Below, piece after piece: positions 1 through 11,609 of a DNA stretch of 64,000 bases. The notes below the pieces were generated by a model. That model was given only the letters and a program-made list of their open reading frames with translations. It was not told the origin of the DNA and searched no databases. The translations under genes were made by a program, and so were the position numbers. The stretch is from Sphagnum magellanicum. Its lineage: Eukaryota > Streptophyta > Sphagnopsida > Sphagnales > Sphagnaceae. The first letter of the stretch is position 1, and every line of letters begins with the position of its first letter. The stretch covers positions 1,612,001-1,676,000 of the forward strand of contig CM038914.1 of assembly GCA_021904315.1 (NCBI GenBank), read 5' to 3'.

Positions 1-144
1 AAATTTCACAATACAATCAAGGTCTATTCCGGCAATCCTTGGAATTAAGTCAGAATTCATGTGTTGTACTAGCATCTTATGGTCAACATCTTGCAGTTCT
101 ATGCTTGAATTTTACTTACTTGGTGGGGAATTTGATGGATCCAG

Positions 145-2523
145 GATATCACAAGCAAGTTGGAAGAGCAAGGGGATGAGCGATTGCAGCAAATAAAAGA
201 AAATGAGATGTATGGTAACACCACAATTTGCTGCCTCTCAACTCAACACTGAATGGCCTAAGAATGCAGAGAAAAGTCTTGCACAGGAAGTAAAGTAGGG
301 GTATAGATCTTCTTGCTTGTCTTGTTTGGTTTCTGTTGGAATATGTTTGGGAGAATGTGCACTCAAATGTGTCCTACTCAATTCTCTAAAAGGGGTCTTA
401 GTCATTTTTGTCAGATTATTTTTGGAGAGCAATTTGAAAATAAAAGGGGACTCTGCTGCTCATTTAACTAAGGAACTTCTAAAGATTTATGGTCAGTAAT
501 GTTCCTTTTTGCTTTGTTGTATGAAAAACCTTTCATTCTGTTCCTTGTGCCCAGATTACGAGAAAAGTTGAAGCATTTTACCCAGCAATATGAGATTAGG
601 GAACAACACTATGGGCACCAGGTATTTGTGGATGTTTGTTTCCTTACTGTCATATGCTGTAGATATGGATACTTAGTTTAGAGATAGCAGCTCTTTCAGG
701 GAGCTAATCATGGATATTTTGACTCCAAACAATACACTGCACATTTGATCTCCTTTGCAGTGTTTCCTTCCAAAAGTGCAGTCATGTCATTTGGTTCAAG
801 TCATGAGTCACATAGCATCTTATGTTGATAAATGTTTATTGTGGGTTATGTTCACAGCTAAGAACTAAGGCACTTGAACAGCAACTTGCTGAGGTGAAGC
901 TGAAGCAGCAACAGGAACTTTTTGCTCAGGAGGAAGCTAAGTCACATCTCTATACTGAACAAATTGCCCAGCTGCTCAAAACTGAACAAGATCTCCGATC
1001 TCAACTAGGTCTTTATGGGGACAAGTTTGAGCAATTTCAGGTATGTCTCAGCCTTCTGTATGTCTTTTTCTGAAGTTGACATTATTTGTCTTAAAATGAG
1101 TGTTTCCGTCTTGCTTATTCTTTCTCTCACTGAGAATGACCTCTTTGTCTTCACATTCAGCTGTTCTATTACATCTTCTCTCCTGTTGGCACCTCCATGC
1201 TTGCTTTGCAAACATATTCCAGACATTCAGTAACAGCTTAACATTTGTTTTGGACAGGATACACTCACAAAAAGTAATGATGTCTTTGCAACATTCAAGA
1301 AGGAAATGGAAAAGGTTATTTTTGCAGCCAGCAATCAGTACATCTGAGATTATTTATTATGAGGTTCAGAGCTTGTTTGTCTTACTGTTGTGGAACATTC
1401 GAATATAACAGGGTGGGAACCTTACAAGAGGTAGCCAAAGTAGTCAGGTTTTTACCACTGGTCTGGTGCCAAAAAGAAAATCTGAGTCTTCTCTAACCAG
1501 GACCACACAGCAAGTCAGCAAGACCTTGTCACCATGGTTGATCTGTCCTGATGTAAAATCCTGTGATCTTGCAGGGGCTTTCTAGTCCTTCTGATGTGGT
1601 CTAGGACTAGTCATATGTTTTAATGTTTGGTTTTCAACCCTACAATAATGCATCTCCTATAATAGAGGGATAGTCTGTTATGATCATGTTGATTGCTATT
1701 TGTTTTTCATTGAGAGCTTGATGTATGCATTCCTGCCCGGTGAACTTATGTTGTGTGTTGCCAAACAGATGTCAAAAACAATCAAGAAGTTAGAGAAGGA
1801 GAACTTTTCTCTTAAAAAGAAGTGTGAGAAATCAGATGTCACCATCATAGAGCTCTTGGATGAGGTGTGTTTTGCATCTATCCCATCTGAGTTGTTATTT
1901 GTTGTTGCATTCCCTTAAACCTCGCTGATATGTGTACATCACTGAAATTTGGGCTCTGGGTTGGGGACTCTAAACATGACATTGTTGCCTGAGAATGCAG
2001 AGGGCATCTTTGAAGAAGCAGGCAGAGACGAGCAGAAATCAGAAAGAGAAGCTGGAGGCTCTCTGCCGGTCATTGCAAGCTGAGCGCAAGTCTGCCATTG
2101 CAGGGACACTGCCCTCACAAGCCTCATTACAGGTGATTTGTTGAGTGTCATTCTAGTTTTAGTTTCCTTCGTTTGACTCAGGGATGTTTCATCTCTCCAG
2201 TTTTCTAGTTTTCTTTCTTGTTTATGACTGGTCATTAGATTTTATATTAAACACTTCAATGGTAAAGTGAAAGACTGGTATTATAGTTCAACTCACAAAA
2301 CTAAGTTGGGACTCAAAAGTGAGACTTTTTTGAAGTGAACTCTGTTTTCAACATATTCCTTTTTGTAATTTTCATGATGGGTAGTTGCATTTGCATAATG
2401 CTTCCTCTTCTTTCTGGTATTATGGGCAGTGCACAAGTTGCTAATTTTGTGGCATTTATTCCCTGTTGATTTTGTGTGCAGGCAGCAATGAACTTTACAG
2501 AACCTCAATCAGAGGCACAATGA
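145..2523 (+). CDS. Taxilin-family coiled-coil protein, 3' part of gene (5' end outside window)
   Basis: Seven exons join in frame to 213 residues and a TGA stop: 145-209, 555-621, 858-1040, 1258-1314, 1769-1864, 2001-2132 and 2482-2523. All introns are GT-AG. The product is almost wholly charged alpha-helical coiled coil. It carries blocks such as LREKLKHFTQQYEIREQHY, LGLYGDKFEQFQ, FKKEMEKMSKTIKKLEKE and ALCRSLQAER, which I recognise as the conserved taxilin core. In animals taxilins bind syntaxins in vesicle traffic; the role in plants is poorly defined. The tail after the core is short and polar. The N-terminal half and promoter lie to the left of the window; bases 1-144 look like intron. 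Family assignment is firm, paralogue unknown. Confidence 0.88.
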
Positions 2524-2837
2524 AGGGCACCATAATCCTCTCATTGGTGGTTCCTTGAGCCTGGAATCTGATTAGTCCAAGTTTTGCACATCTGATATGT
2601 CATTTCTGAGTTCAGAAAGAGCCTAAAGTTTGCTAAAAAGAGGCAAACCCTCCATTTTTTGGCAGCCATTTTTCAAAGAAATCTGGAGATACTTTTCACA
2701 ATTTGACCCCACTTTGATTGCTCTTTTTTGTATGCTTTCAAAGTTGCTGGCTTCATGTCTCTTATCATAGGCCAGTGAGTGAACACTTAAGAACTCAAAG
2801 GAGGTTGAGTCCTCACCCACTGTTCCACTGCTTCTGA

Positions 2838-3370
2838 ACCCAAAGAACATCTGTAGCCCTCCAATGAGGCAAAAATTGCTCAATTCACTAAAGAAATGAG
2901 GAAGATGTGGGGGTGTTTGATGTGAGGGGGCAGTTCAGTTTTCACTGATTGGTGAATTAAAGTAGTTTAGGATTTTTAGCTTAAATATTTTTTAATGTTG
3001 CATCTTTGCCTTCAGAATACAAAGAAGTTCTGTAAAGCCCCCTAGTTGCGGTACTCATGGGGTTTTAAATCAATTGAAACAGATTAGAAATGAGGAAGAT
3101 ATGGAGCTGGAACTAAACAAGGGTTTAGTGCTATTTTTACAAATTTTTTGAAGCAAATTATCAACCATCCTCTTTCTGTGTTGCTTGTTTAGTTCTAATG
3201 CTCAAAGAACATTTGTAGCTGTCCAGTTTCTGCATCCAATGACGAAAATCACTCAATTTGGCTCATCCTCTTTTGTGTGTTGCTCCTTTAGTTCTAATGC
3301 TCCAAGAAAATTTGTAGCCCTCCAGTTTTTGCATCCAACATACAAAAGTCACTCAAGTTGGTTAGGGAAT
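2838..3370. repeat. Three diverged copies of a roughly 100-bp repeat downstream of taxilin
   Basis: Two adjacent copies lie at about 3172-3273 and 3274-3370. They share GTTCTAATGCTC, then AAGAA, then TTTGTAGC, then CCAGTTT and TGCATCCAA, with a period of about 99 bp. A third, more diverged copy at about 2838-2925 keeps the AAGAACATCTGTAGCCCTCCA block and the following ATGAGGAAGAT stretch. No coding function is visible. Confidence 0.6.
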
Positions 3371-5169
3371 GAGGAAAATATTGGAAAGTGTTTGTGTGAT
3401 GTTTGATGATGGGAAATTCTACCCTATTCCCTTCTCTGCCATTGTGAATATTATTCAGTACTCTCTTGGGGATGGGAAAGGCTGTGTCAACAGGCAATAG
3501 TTGTTGCTGCATTGTTTAACATTGATATTGAATTCAATTTAGTGTTTCACTTTGGTGAGGAATTCAATTCTCTAGTTAAGCGTTGCAGAACATTTGTCAA
3601 CAGATTCTCTATTATTAATAAGTAGTTTTGAGTCTGAAGTGTAGTTGGAATGGCATTTAGTAACTATGTATCTAGTTGAGCAATGTGTCACATGCAATAT
3701 TGCCTGCAAAGTGAGGTTTGTCCACATCAGTGTTTTTTTTTTCTTCAAACTTTGTGAAGTAGGTGGGTTGGCTGGCAATCATGCAAAAGAGGACTTAGCC
3801 AAATTTGGCTAGAGGTCAGAGGAGGAAGTAGAAAACTTTAGAATTCCTCCTGTAATTTGGCAACTTGTTGGAAGCTATTTTCTAAATATGGAGACTTTGA
3901 ATTTTTATTTTTTTTCATGATGTGGTGACCTGGGTCCAATTTTTCCAAAAAAAACCCTTCACACCTTATTTCTTTCCTCTTCAGGTTGTGAAAATTCCCC
4001 AAAGGACAAGTTGACAACCATATATGGTGATTATAGCAAAACAAAAAATTACATCGACTATTCATGTCAATGCAAATTATTGGGCTTTTTTAGTGCAATA
4101 CAATATTGCTCTAAATTTGCCTCACCAATATGTGAAAGAAATATATAAGATTATCAAGGTGTTTTCAAGTTCAAGAGTTATATTTCAACCCTCCCATTCT
4201 CAAGACCTCATGGCAACAAACAATGGTGTGTATAAACCAACTGGTCTAGAAGGTTTCACTAAACCATTGGAAACACCCAATTTTCAAACCAATTCTTGGG
4301 TAACCCATCTTAAGAGCAACTAGATATTCAACATTGGAAAAGATCATGATGATAATTATGTCCCGATCAATTAGTCAAGACTGCACAAGATGCATGGCAA
4401 CATGACAAGCTATCCATCATATTCCCAAACCATGGAAGAAAATGAATAATGGATTCCACCATCTCCACTTGCAATCGTTAAAGGCAATCTTGGAATTCCA
4501 TAGCCTCATAATGTGATTTCAAATGTTTGAAGAATTGCACCTTGACCAATTAGAAGTTTGCAAGTGCTTCACAATGCAAGCCTTAAGTGCTTATAAATGC
4601 ATTTCACATTCCAATGACACCTCAAACATCTCACCATCCACAAGCCCTAGCAAAATAATCATCTCGAAATTGTAAAGCACTAGGGAATACAAATGTTTGT
4701 CAAAAGACTAATGTAACTCATAAGAAGTTAGTCAAAATGGCAATACAAGGGCACAAACCTTGGGGCAACTATTGATAAGATTCGTGTTATTAGCCTTGAG
4801 ATTGATTGGAAAGGTGCAAAAGCCAAGATAATTTTTTATCAAAACAACTTGAATATTTTTGGCTTCAAGATCAAGAAATCAACAAAATTAACAAAGACAT
4901 GGTGAAGGGCATATTAAACTTAATGAATGCCATTGCATTATGCCAAAATGTGGCATATATTACTTCACATATAATTACATTTGCATTTCCAACTACATCA
5001 ATATGTAGTTGATTTAGACTTGTGGCTTTTGCCATTACTCATATTTATGATCATAGTCATTTATGTCATCTCTTCATGTGACTTCTATGATTGTGGTCAC
5101 AAAAGACAATTATACAATAAATATTTACTAACTTGTGAAATGTAAACATGTGTTTATCAATAGTAAAGC
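3371..5169. other. Intergenic stretch without recognised gene
   Basis: AT-rich sequence. Short open frames (for example 4024-4323 and 4806-5012) have no motif that I recognise and no supporting splice structure. They may be remnants of a decayed element, but I cannot name one. Confidence 0.5.
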
Positions 5170-6360
5170 CACATGGACAATTTACTTATCTCCTTATTAA
5201 CCCAAACAACCTAAGCTAAGGTTAAAGACTTAAACAACCTAAGTTAGCATAAAATACTAAATTAGGTAGCTTAGGCCTAGGTAACTAAAAAGCCTAGGGT
5301 AAATTATGTAAAAACCTAAATTAGAAGCATAGCTTAGGCTAGGCTACTTATTCAAAAACCTAGCCTAGTATGGGATAAAAATGTATGTTGCAAATATGAA
5401 GAGTTGAACCCTCACCTTCAAATTGAAAGACCAAATCTTTAACCATTACACCACATTAAGTAATATGCTTTGTCATCCTATGATTTTTATTTTTTTTAAA
5501 GAACTTATTTAACTAGTTTAGCCTAACCACCTTACCACCTAACTATTTAGTTTAACCTACTTAGCCTACCTATTTAACCTTGCTTGCATAACATTACCTA
5601 ACCTAGCCTACCTAACTTACGTTATCAACCTAACAACCTAACCTAGTTACCTTGACTAGGTTACCTACGTAACTTTCATATCCTACCTAACTATATACCT
5701 AGCTACATACCTATTTAAACTAAGCTATTTACCTACCTACCCATCTACTTGGTTTAACGTACCTACACATCTAGTTTACCTACCTACCTACCTAACCTAT
5801 CTATCTAACTAGCTTATCTATTTGCCTAACCTACTTTCATAGGCTAAATAACTAGTTAACCTACCTAGTTTAATTTGTTGTGCATTCCTATGTCGACACC
5901 TATAACCATTGTTGTCACCACACTTACAACACATAACATAGAAATACCCTAAATGATACACCACATTCAAACCAAAAGACTAATCCACTTGCAACAACTC
6001 AAGAATTCAAGCTCAAAACATAAAAAACCAAAACACTTGCATAACAAGAAAATTGCAAAGTAATAACTATGCTATGGAATCTCAAATCACCGAAAAAGAT
6101 TTGAGTTCACACAAGATGGGATTATATCCCATGAAAAAATCCCAAACCTCGTTTACATATGAATTGGTTCAAAAATTAATTAGCTTAACTAACCTAATTT
6201 ATCCTTAATTAACTAAGACCTAACTAAGCAGTTAAACGAACACACCTAACAAATTACCTAGCCTACCTACCTCTTACTTACCTACTTACTTAGCCTACCT
6301 TCTTACCCTACGTCTCTAATCTACCTAACCTACTTACCTAACCTACCTATACCTTCTATT
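5170..6360. repeat. Degenerate CCTA-rich low-complexity tract
   Basis: Two blocks, about 5200-5880 and 6180-6360, are built from irregular runs of CCTA, CCTAA, CTAC and ACCTAGC. They are not the plant telomere repeat (CCCTAAA), and no fixed period holds for long. A block of ordinary sequence at about 5880-6180 separates them. A tRNA-like element sits inside the first block. Confidence 0.7.
5394..5464 (-). pseudogene. tRNA-like element (SINE head or tRNA relic)
   Basis: On the minus strand GGTGTAATGGTTAAAG resembles a pol III A box and GGTTCAACTCT resembles a B box, with normal tRNA spacing. The T arm can pair (TGAGG with CTTCA around the GTTCAAC loop), and a short pairing stem surrounds the anticodon position. 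The acceptor stem does not pair well, so a working tRNA is unlikely. A tRNA-derived SINE head or an old tRNA copy fits best. Confidence 0.45.
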
Positions 6361-6509
6361 TCATTTTTTTCATATTCAATTATTTATTTTAATATTTTTT
6401 AATTGTAAAAATTTCTATTTTTCTAAGTTTTAAATTGTTACATTGGTCAAAAGTGGGTCAACAAGATAAGTCAAACAAGTTCAAGCACCTTCATAGTGAT
6501 TATGGGTCA

Positions 6510-6745
6510 TAAGTCATGAGGGCACCATCCATTGGAAGCCTATTATGACTCAGTTATGGATGAACCACACCAACTGAGCTAACAAACAATCATGAGTCTA
6601 CTATCCATCCATTGAAAGCTTGTTATGACTGCTTTACGGATGAACCCCCACTGAGATGCGGAACACGTATGAGTGCAACATCCATTGCAAGCCTGTTATA
6701 TTAGGGTAAGCTGAACTGAACCCTACTGAGTTATGGATGGAACCC
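6510..6745. repeat. Three-unit tandem repeat, about 76 bp
   Basis: Units begin near 6516, 6591 and 6668. Each has a CATGAG/TATGAG start, then ATCCATTG, then AAGC and GTTATGACT or similar, and ends near GGATGAACC. The copies are clearly diverged. A (CATC)n run follows near 6862-6883. Confidence 0.55.
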
Positions 6746-7109
6746 ATGTGAGTATTATGGTAGTACATTCATGCAGATGGTTAGTGGGTTGTCAGTGGGT
6801 ATGTAGAAAAAACTAAAAACATAGCTATAACCTGATAGAAATGTGTTTTCATGTCCACACTCATCCATCCATCCATCCATCAAGGTACACTGACTGGTGG
6901 GTGGTTATTGGTTCACTTTGGCCTATTTGTCGGCACCTGAATAGGTTCAGTCCTTCCCCTGTTGGCACCTTCTCCACATGCCATTCTTTTGGCCCTTTGA
7001 TATTTTGCATGTTCTAGGGGCCAACCAAAAGCCCAAATTTGGCCCCAGGAATTGAGCAAAGCTATGGTTGCAAACCATTTGACTCCCCTTTAAGAACTAG
7101 TTTTGCCTA

Positions 7110-7415
7110 GTGTTGGAAAGCCACTACAATTGCAATGTGGCTTGTGGATCTAACGAAGCTGAACCTCCCATGCAACTGACAAAAGAACTGGACTTGCTTA
7201 TCCACCTAATAGCAAAGCTGCACTTCTTAATGCAACTGACAGGAGAGATGGGCCTGCCAATGCAATTGATAGCAGAGTTGTACCTACCAATGATAATGAT
7301 GATTGAGCCTTTGGGGATCATGCAAATCCTGACGGTACAGTTTCTGACTCTGATACTGGTGACTTACATTTATAGATCAAACAATGAACAAAATCAGATT
7401 GTAGATGTATGGTAG
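7110..7415 (+). repeat. Open frame carrying five 30-bp repeats (10-residue units)
   Basis: From 7170 to 7319 five 30-bp units follow each other without a break. They encode MQLTKELDLL, IHLIAKLHFL, MQLTGEMGLP, MQLIAELYLP and MIMMIEPLGI. The period is a multiple of three, and the frame is open across all units and beyond them. I recognise no protein family. It could be an exon of an unknown gene, part of a decayed element, or a minisatellite whose period keeps it open by chance. Confidence 0.5.
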
Positions 7416-8734
7416 AGAGCTTGGACCTTCCAGCTACATTCTTTGTACTCCAAGATATGTCTTGAGTAACTTCTGCTGGTTAGTACCAGATTGCTCCTGC
7501 CCCTCAATTCCAACATGTACATCTCATCCATTAGGATGCACAAAGAAACTACTCTCAGCCTGCTGATGTTGGATATCTTCGGCAGACTGTAATTCTAGGT
7601 GATGCATCAAATTGACAAGATCCAATTCTCCTCAGCTAAGTATCAACTAGTTTTGTAAGATACAACAAAATACAAACATATCTGGTAACAAGGTTGTGCA
7701 TGAAGTTCTGTTTTGTGAAGAATTTCATATCAGAACTAGGTCATACTAATGCTAGACGTTCACATACTACCCAAGCCAACTATACTCAGTGTCATGAAAA
7801 GTCATAGGGCCTTGTAGCCAAACTCATGTCAAAATCCCGTCACATCTTAAAAGACTTGAAACATGCCCACCTAAAAATGGTTTAACAAGGTGCTTCAAAT
7901 CTATTGCTCTCAGCTTTGGATAAGGCACTTGACCCACAAATTTCATGGCCTAAACTATGCCTCCCCTAAGTCTAACATGGCACAGGACTGCCATCAACCT
8001 TGATAAATTGAACTAGAAAGAGAACAAAAAGTTATCAGGGGGCATGTATACATTCAAGACACTTATTTTGGAAAATGCAATAATTGGGAAAATAAATCCC
8101 TAGAATTGATGCCAATACAGAGAAAGAATAGAATCAAAAAAGATTCTTCAAGTTCAAGATGGAACACAAGGTACTGTAAACTTTTTATTGCTGAAGAAAG
8201 CATATATCCAAGAGAGAGACTGGATTGAACTTCCTACAGACATGGGAAGTTCAAAAAAATGGTTTAGAGTACTCAACATCACAAGATTGCACTAAATATT
8301 ATTCAAGCCTTATGCCATGCATCCAAGGCCGCCTGATTCTCTTATTCCAATATCTCCAGAAATGTCACTAATCAATCGTTCTTTGCAGGTGGGGGAGGGG
8401 GTCTCCTGTACCACTGAGACCACAGCAGATGGCAGTCTGTTAGTCATCAAATTAATGTCAAGAAAAAATGGGACAGGAATTTCCCTGGTGACTAGGACAG
8501 GAAGTTGGGGCCCAATGCATTGCCCTCAACTTGCCCTAAAACTACAAAGAGGAATCCAAGCTATTGGTCCAGATACTCGAGCCTGCTATGAGTAAAGATA
8601 TGCAGAATTATGTTTGCACAACTCAGTGACTTTGATCCTAACCCTCTGCTATAAGGCCATCCTGTACTACTGTCTACATATCCATGAGATTGCAGAGAAA
8701 AACTCCACAATTAACACTTTGAAGGAAACTGTTC
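7416..8734. other. Intergenic stretch without recognised gene
   Basis: A 92-codon open frame at 8317-8595 has no motif that I recognise. The rest is interrupted in all frames. Confidence 0.4.
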
Positions 8735-9030
8735 TGTCAGTTCCAGTTAAGACCAAAACTAACCGTAAAAGAATGAGCATGCTCATAGATTTATCTGTCA
8801 TTCATGATCTATCAAACCATCAGCTTGATAGCGATGACTAGCTGCCATGACTTGTTGCTGACTTCATCAAGTGGGAGTAGATAAGGTTATAATAATCTAC
8901 CCAGGATTTCAGGCAAACAATTATACCAAAATCTGCATCCTGAGTTTCATAACCTGATGAATGTCACTCATGAAGTATCAGACCATTGTCTTTATCATGA
9001 GTGGTAGTCACTAGCTGCCATGACTGGTAA
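8735..9030 (+). repeat. Dispersed repeat, copy A
   Basis: This segment resembles 41318-41600, inside an aconitase intron, in the same orientation. Shared blocks include GGCAGTTCCAG/GTCAGTTCCAG, CCAAAACTAACC, AGAATGAG, GACTTCATCA, GTAGATAA, ATAATCT and TTCAGGCAAAC. Parts of the block recur at 8935-9030, so copy A may itself be partly duplicated. Confidence 0.55.
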
Positions 9031-9617
9031 CGTCAAGCAGCACACATTTTGTGAAAATGCACCATCCTGACATCTACCCATTTCTGCAAAGCTCCAGACA
9101 CCACTAGGGTTATAACCCCTATTCTGGACTGTGGCCCCTCAAAATACCAGAAGCATAAACAACAAGCCAAATGCATTGACTGCAACACTGTGAGAACAAC
9201 ACCAGTGGGCATCACCAGTGGCATATCCCATGTTCAAGAGAGCCTAAAAGGAATAAGGGAAAACATCTGGGTGAGAAGAAATCCCATCCAAAAACACTTG
9301 AGACTTCAGTAAAATTACTAACCCATCTTCCAGAATTGGCCACAAGAAAAATGGAACACAAAATCAAGGGGTCAAGAAAATCAGCATCGAATAAGATTCC
9401 GAATCCATGATACCTGACCATCTACATGTCATTGAGAGGCTTATATCCAGTTTGTATCCACTGGAGGAAAAGGCTCTAAACATCACTTGTGATACAACTT
9501 CCCATCTTTCCAAAGTGCACAAAATGAAGCAGGAGGAAGTGGGGCCCAATCCCAAAACCAAAAGGTGGGTAACAGGCACCAGTGACTTAAGCCACCTGCC
9601 ACAGACTAGCAGACGAG

Positions 9618-9646
9618 AAGAGGAGGAGGAGGAGGAGGAGGAGGAG
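9618..9646. repeat. (GAG)n microsatellite
   Basis: About ten GAG/AGG triplets lie within the presumed first intron of the ATP synthase epsilon gene. They read as poly-serine codons on the gene strand, but the run is past the splice donor. Confidence 0.9.
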
Positions 9647-9692
9647 AGGCTTATGATTTTGGGTGGAGAGTAGAGAAAACTGCTACACGCAC

Positions 9693-9885
9693 CAGCTTTG
9701 TGGGGCTCCCCTTCCTGATAGATCTGAAGCTTGTAGTAAACTTGCTCGCGGTTCAGGGCCTTGATCTTGTGGGGCTCCTTCAGACAGTTCCTCACCATGG
9801 CTGCACAGGTGTTGGCATATGAGATGTATGTCATCCCCGCATTCCTGCAGTAAGGAGCTGCTGCTACTGCTGCTGCTCCTGACAT
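9693..9885 (-). CDS. ATP synthase epsilon subunit, mitochondrial: first coding exon (partial)
   Basis: Reading from ATG at 9885, the exon encodes 64 residues and ends at a GCTG|GTGCGT donor in phase 1. Residues 17-40 contain [20 protein letters not shown] followed by EPHK, the hallmark of the plant mitochondrial F1 epsilon subunit, a small protein of about 70 residues in the rotor stalk. The N terminus has an alanine-rich stretch in place of the usual few residues. Only about six residues should remain, in a short last exon at lower coordinates. Several acceptors are possible there and none gives a C terminus I can trust. The intron contains a GAG/CTC microsatellite. A foldback element begins about 175 bp upstream of the start codon. 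Confidence 0.85.
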
Positions 9886-10059
9886 TGCTGATCGCCTTCT
9901 TCCCTCTTCCTTGTGATCTACAACGATTTCTCGCGCAACACAACCCAACGCTTGCAATTCCTCCTGCGTTTTAGTGCAACACTCCGCATCACCGAGTGCA
10001 AGAAAGGTGGCTGCAATCGTATTTTACATGCGCAAGAAATGTCATTGCGGCCTTCCCTT

Positions 10060-10240
10060 CGGATTCACAAGCAAATGTCTCTCTCCTCTTGAATGAAACC
10101 ATTAATGTCCTATGGATGAAGAAACTATATTTATCCTCTTGTAGATATAGTTTTTTACAAGTTTTTTTTTCAATTTTTTTCATCCATTAGGGCACTGATG
10201 GTTTCATTTAAGAGGAGAGAGATGTTTGCATGCCAATCGG
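10060..10240. mobile_element. Foldback (MITE-like) element upstream of ATP synthase epsilon
   Basis: Two inverted arms, 10060-10130 and 10145-10240, share the blocks CTCTCTCCTCTT, AATGAAACCAT, ATGGATGAA and CTATAT in inverted order. The right arm has an extra T-rich insertion. The outer ends match as GATTCACAAGCAAATG against GATTGGCATGCAAACA. Related single arms occur near 12821, 13131 and 13227. I could not define a target duplication. Confidence 0.65.
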
Positions 10241-10980
10241 TGTTTGTACGATATATAGTTTATGATATACCAGTCAAGTAGGAGGGTCTGCAGCGTTGCT
10301 CAGTATGTGACCCTGCAGAACTATTCCTCACCCTGGTTATTTACTTCTTTCCAACTCCACCCATAAAACTCTGTTTGCAAATAGGTGGAAGACTACTAAT
10401 AGCAAAGCACCTGGACCAATCATTATGATCGACCAATCAGAAACAGGGAGTATCAATTAGATCGTATTTATTACACACTTCTTTGGCAGGTGTTAGGCTT
10501 TGTTGTGTCTTTAACCAGCCTACCAAACTATGCAAAAATGGTGAGCCAAAACCATTTGGTGGAGCATATTTTGACTTTTCTTCATCCAATTCCAATTTGC
10601 AGGGTCACATACTTGCTTTAAGTGCAATCGTATTTCAAAAATATGCACATACAATGTATAAGTGTATAGATATGTATGTACATGTGAATGTATAACTGGA
10701 ATGTGTAATTGTAAGCATACAACCCTGTGAAGACCATTTCAAGCCATGTAAAATAATATAAAACACAAATGAGGGACAAAATGAGTGTAGAACATGAGCC
10801 TTTATGACCCAACCCCTTTTCCTTTTATTTTTTAGTCCTCTTTGTTGAACTAGCTCCATTTTCATAATCGTCAGCTTCTTGTAGCTATTGCAATGTAGAA
10901 CGTCCACCATTTCGCATGCACACCTAAGTAGGTTCTCCCCTCCTTTCATAATGCTACTGGTTTTGTAGTCATGCTACTAG

Positions 10981-11151
10981 TTTTTCCTCTATATGAAGGT
11001 TTATTTTAAAACATCTAAATTTCCTTTCAATGTTACCTTGTGTAGGTCACAGGAGCTTCTTTCTTCCATCACTAAGAGCTCTTGTGACCTACACAAGGTA
11101 ACATTGAAAGGAAATTTAGATGTTCGAAATAAACCTTCATATAGAGGAAAA
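10981..11151. mobile_element. Near-perfect foldback, about 75-bp arms and 19-bp loop
   Basis: Left arm 10981-11057 and right arm 11077-11151 are reverse complements with only a few mismatches. They run from CTCTATATGAAGG through CTAAATTTCCTTTC and TACCTTGTGTAGGTCAC to AGGAGCT. The loop is 11058-11076. A transcript of either strand would form a long hairpin. It may be a young foldback transposon or a precursor of small RNA; no terminal target duplication was found. Confidence 0.75.
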
Positions 11152-11609
11152 CCACATCCCAAACCCCTTTTACTTTCCTATGTTTGTTTTGTTGCTAATG
11201 AGAGGAGTCAAAGTTCTTCATAGTGATGGCCATCATTTATACATTGTTTAAAACATGCCTTGTTTATGCAAAGTCAATAAAGATTCTTCCGATTGCCATT
11301 CTTAATTTGTAAAAATCTCAATGTTTATACTAAAACTTGTGGATGAAAAGGTTTAGGTGTCCCTAAATGTAAAAGCAATTGGAAGCAAGGGGATATGAAA
11401 TAGTTTTTCAATCAACAAATTGAAGTTGTTTTTTTCATTTTTGTTGTGCTTACATTTTGCTTTGATATCCATCATTTCAAGCACATCATGTGTAAATTAG
11501 AATCAAATTGTTATGAAGATAGAACAAAAAAAGGTAAAATGAAAAATTCATATGCAAAAGGTATTATGATCATTTTCTCGCAAATAAAGGTTTATAACAA
11601 AATGAGAGT
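11152..11609. other. Intergenic stretch without recognised gene
   Basis: AT-rich sequence with no motif that I recognise. Confidence 0.4.

Noticed and set aside
5170..6360. Interstitial telomere array
   Set aside because: The words are CCTA and CCTAA variants without the CCCTAAA unit or a seven-base period.
9364..9690. Extension of the ATP synthase epsilon frame with a serine run
   Set aside because: The serine run is the GAG/CTC microsatellite after a good splice donor; family proteins end at about 70 residues.
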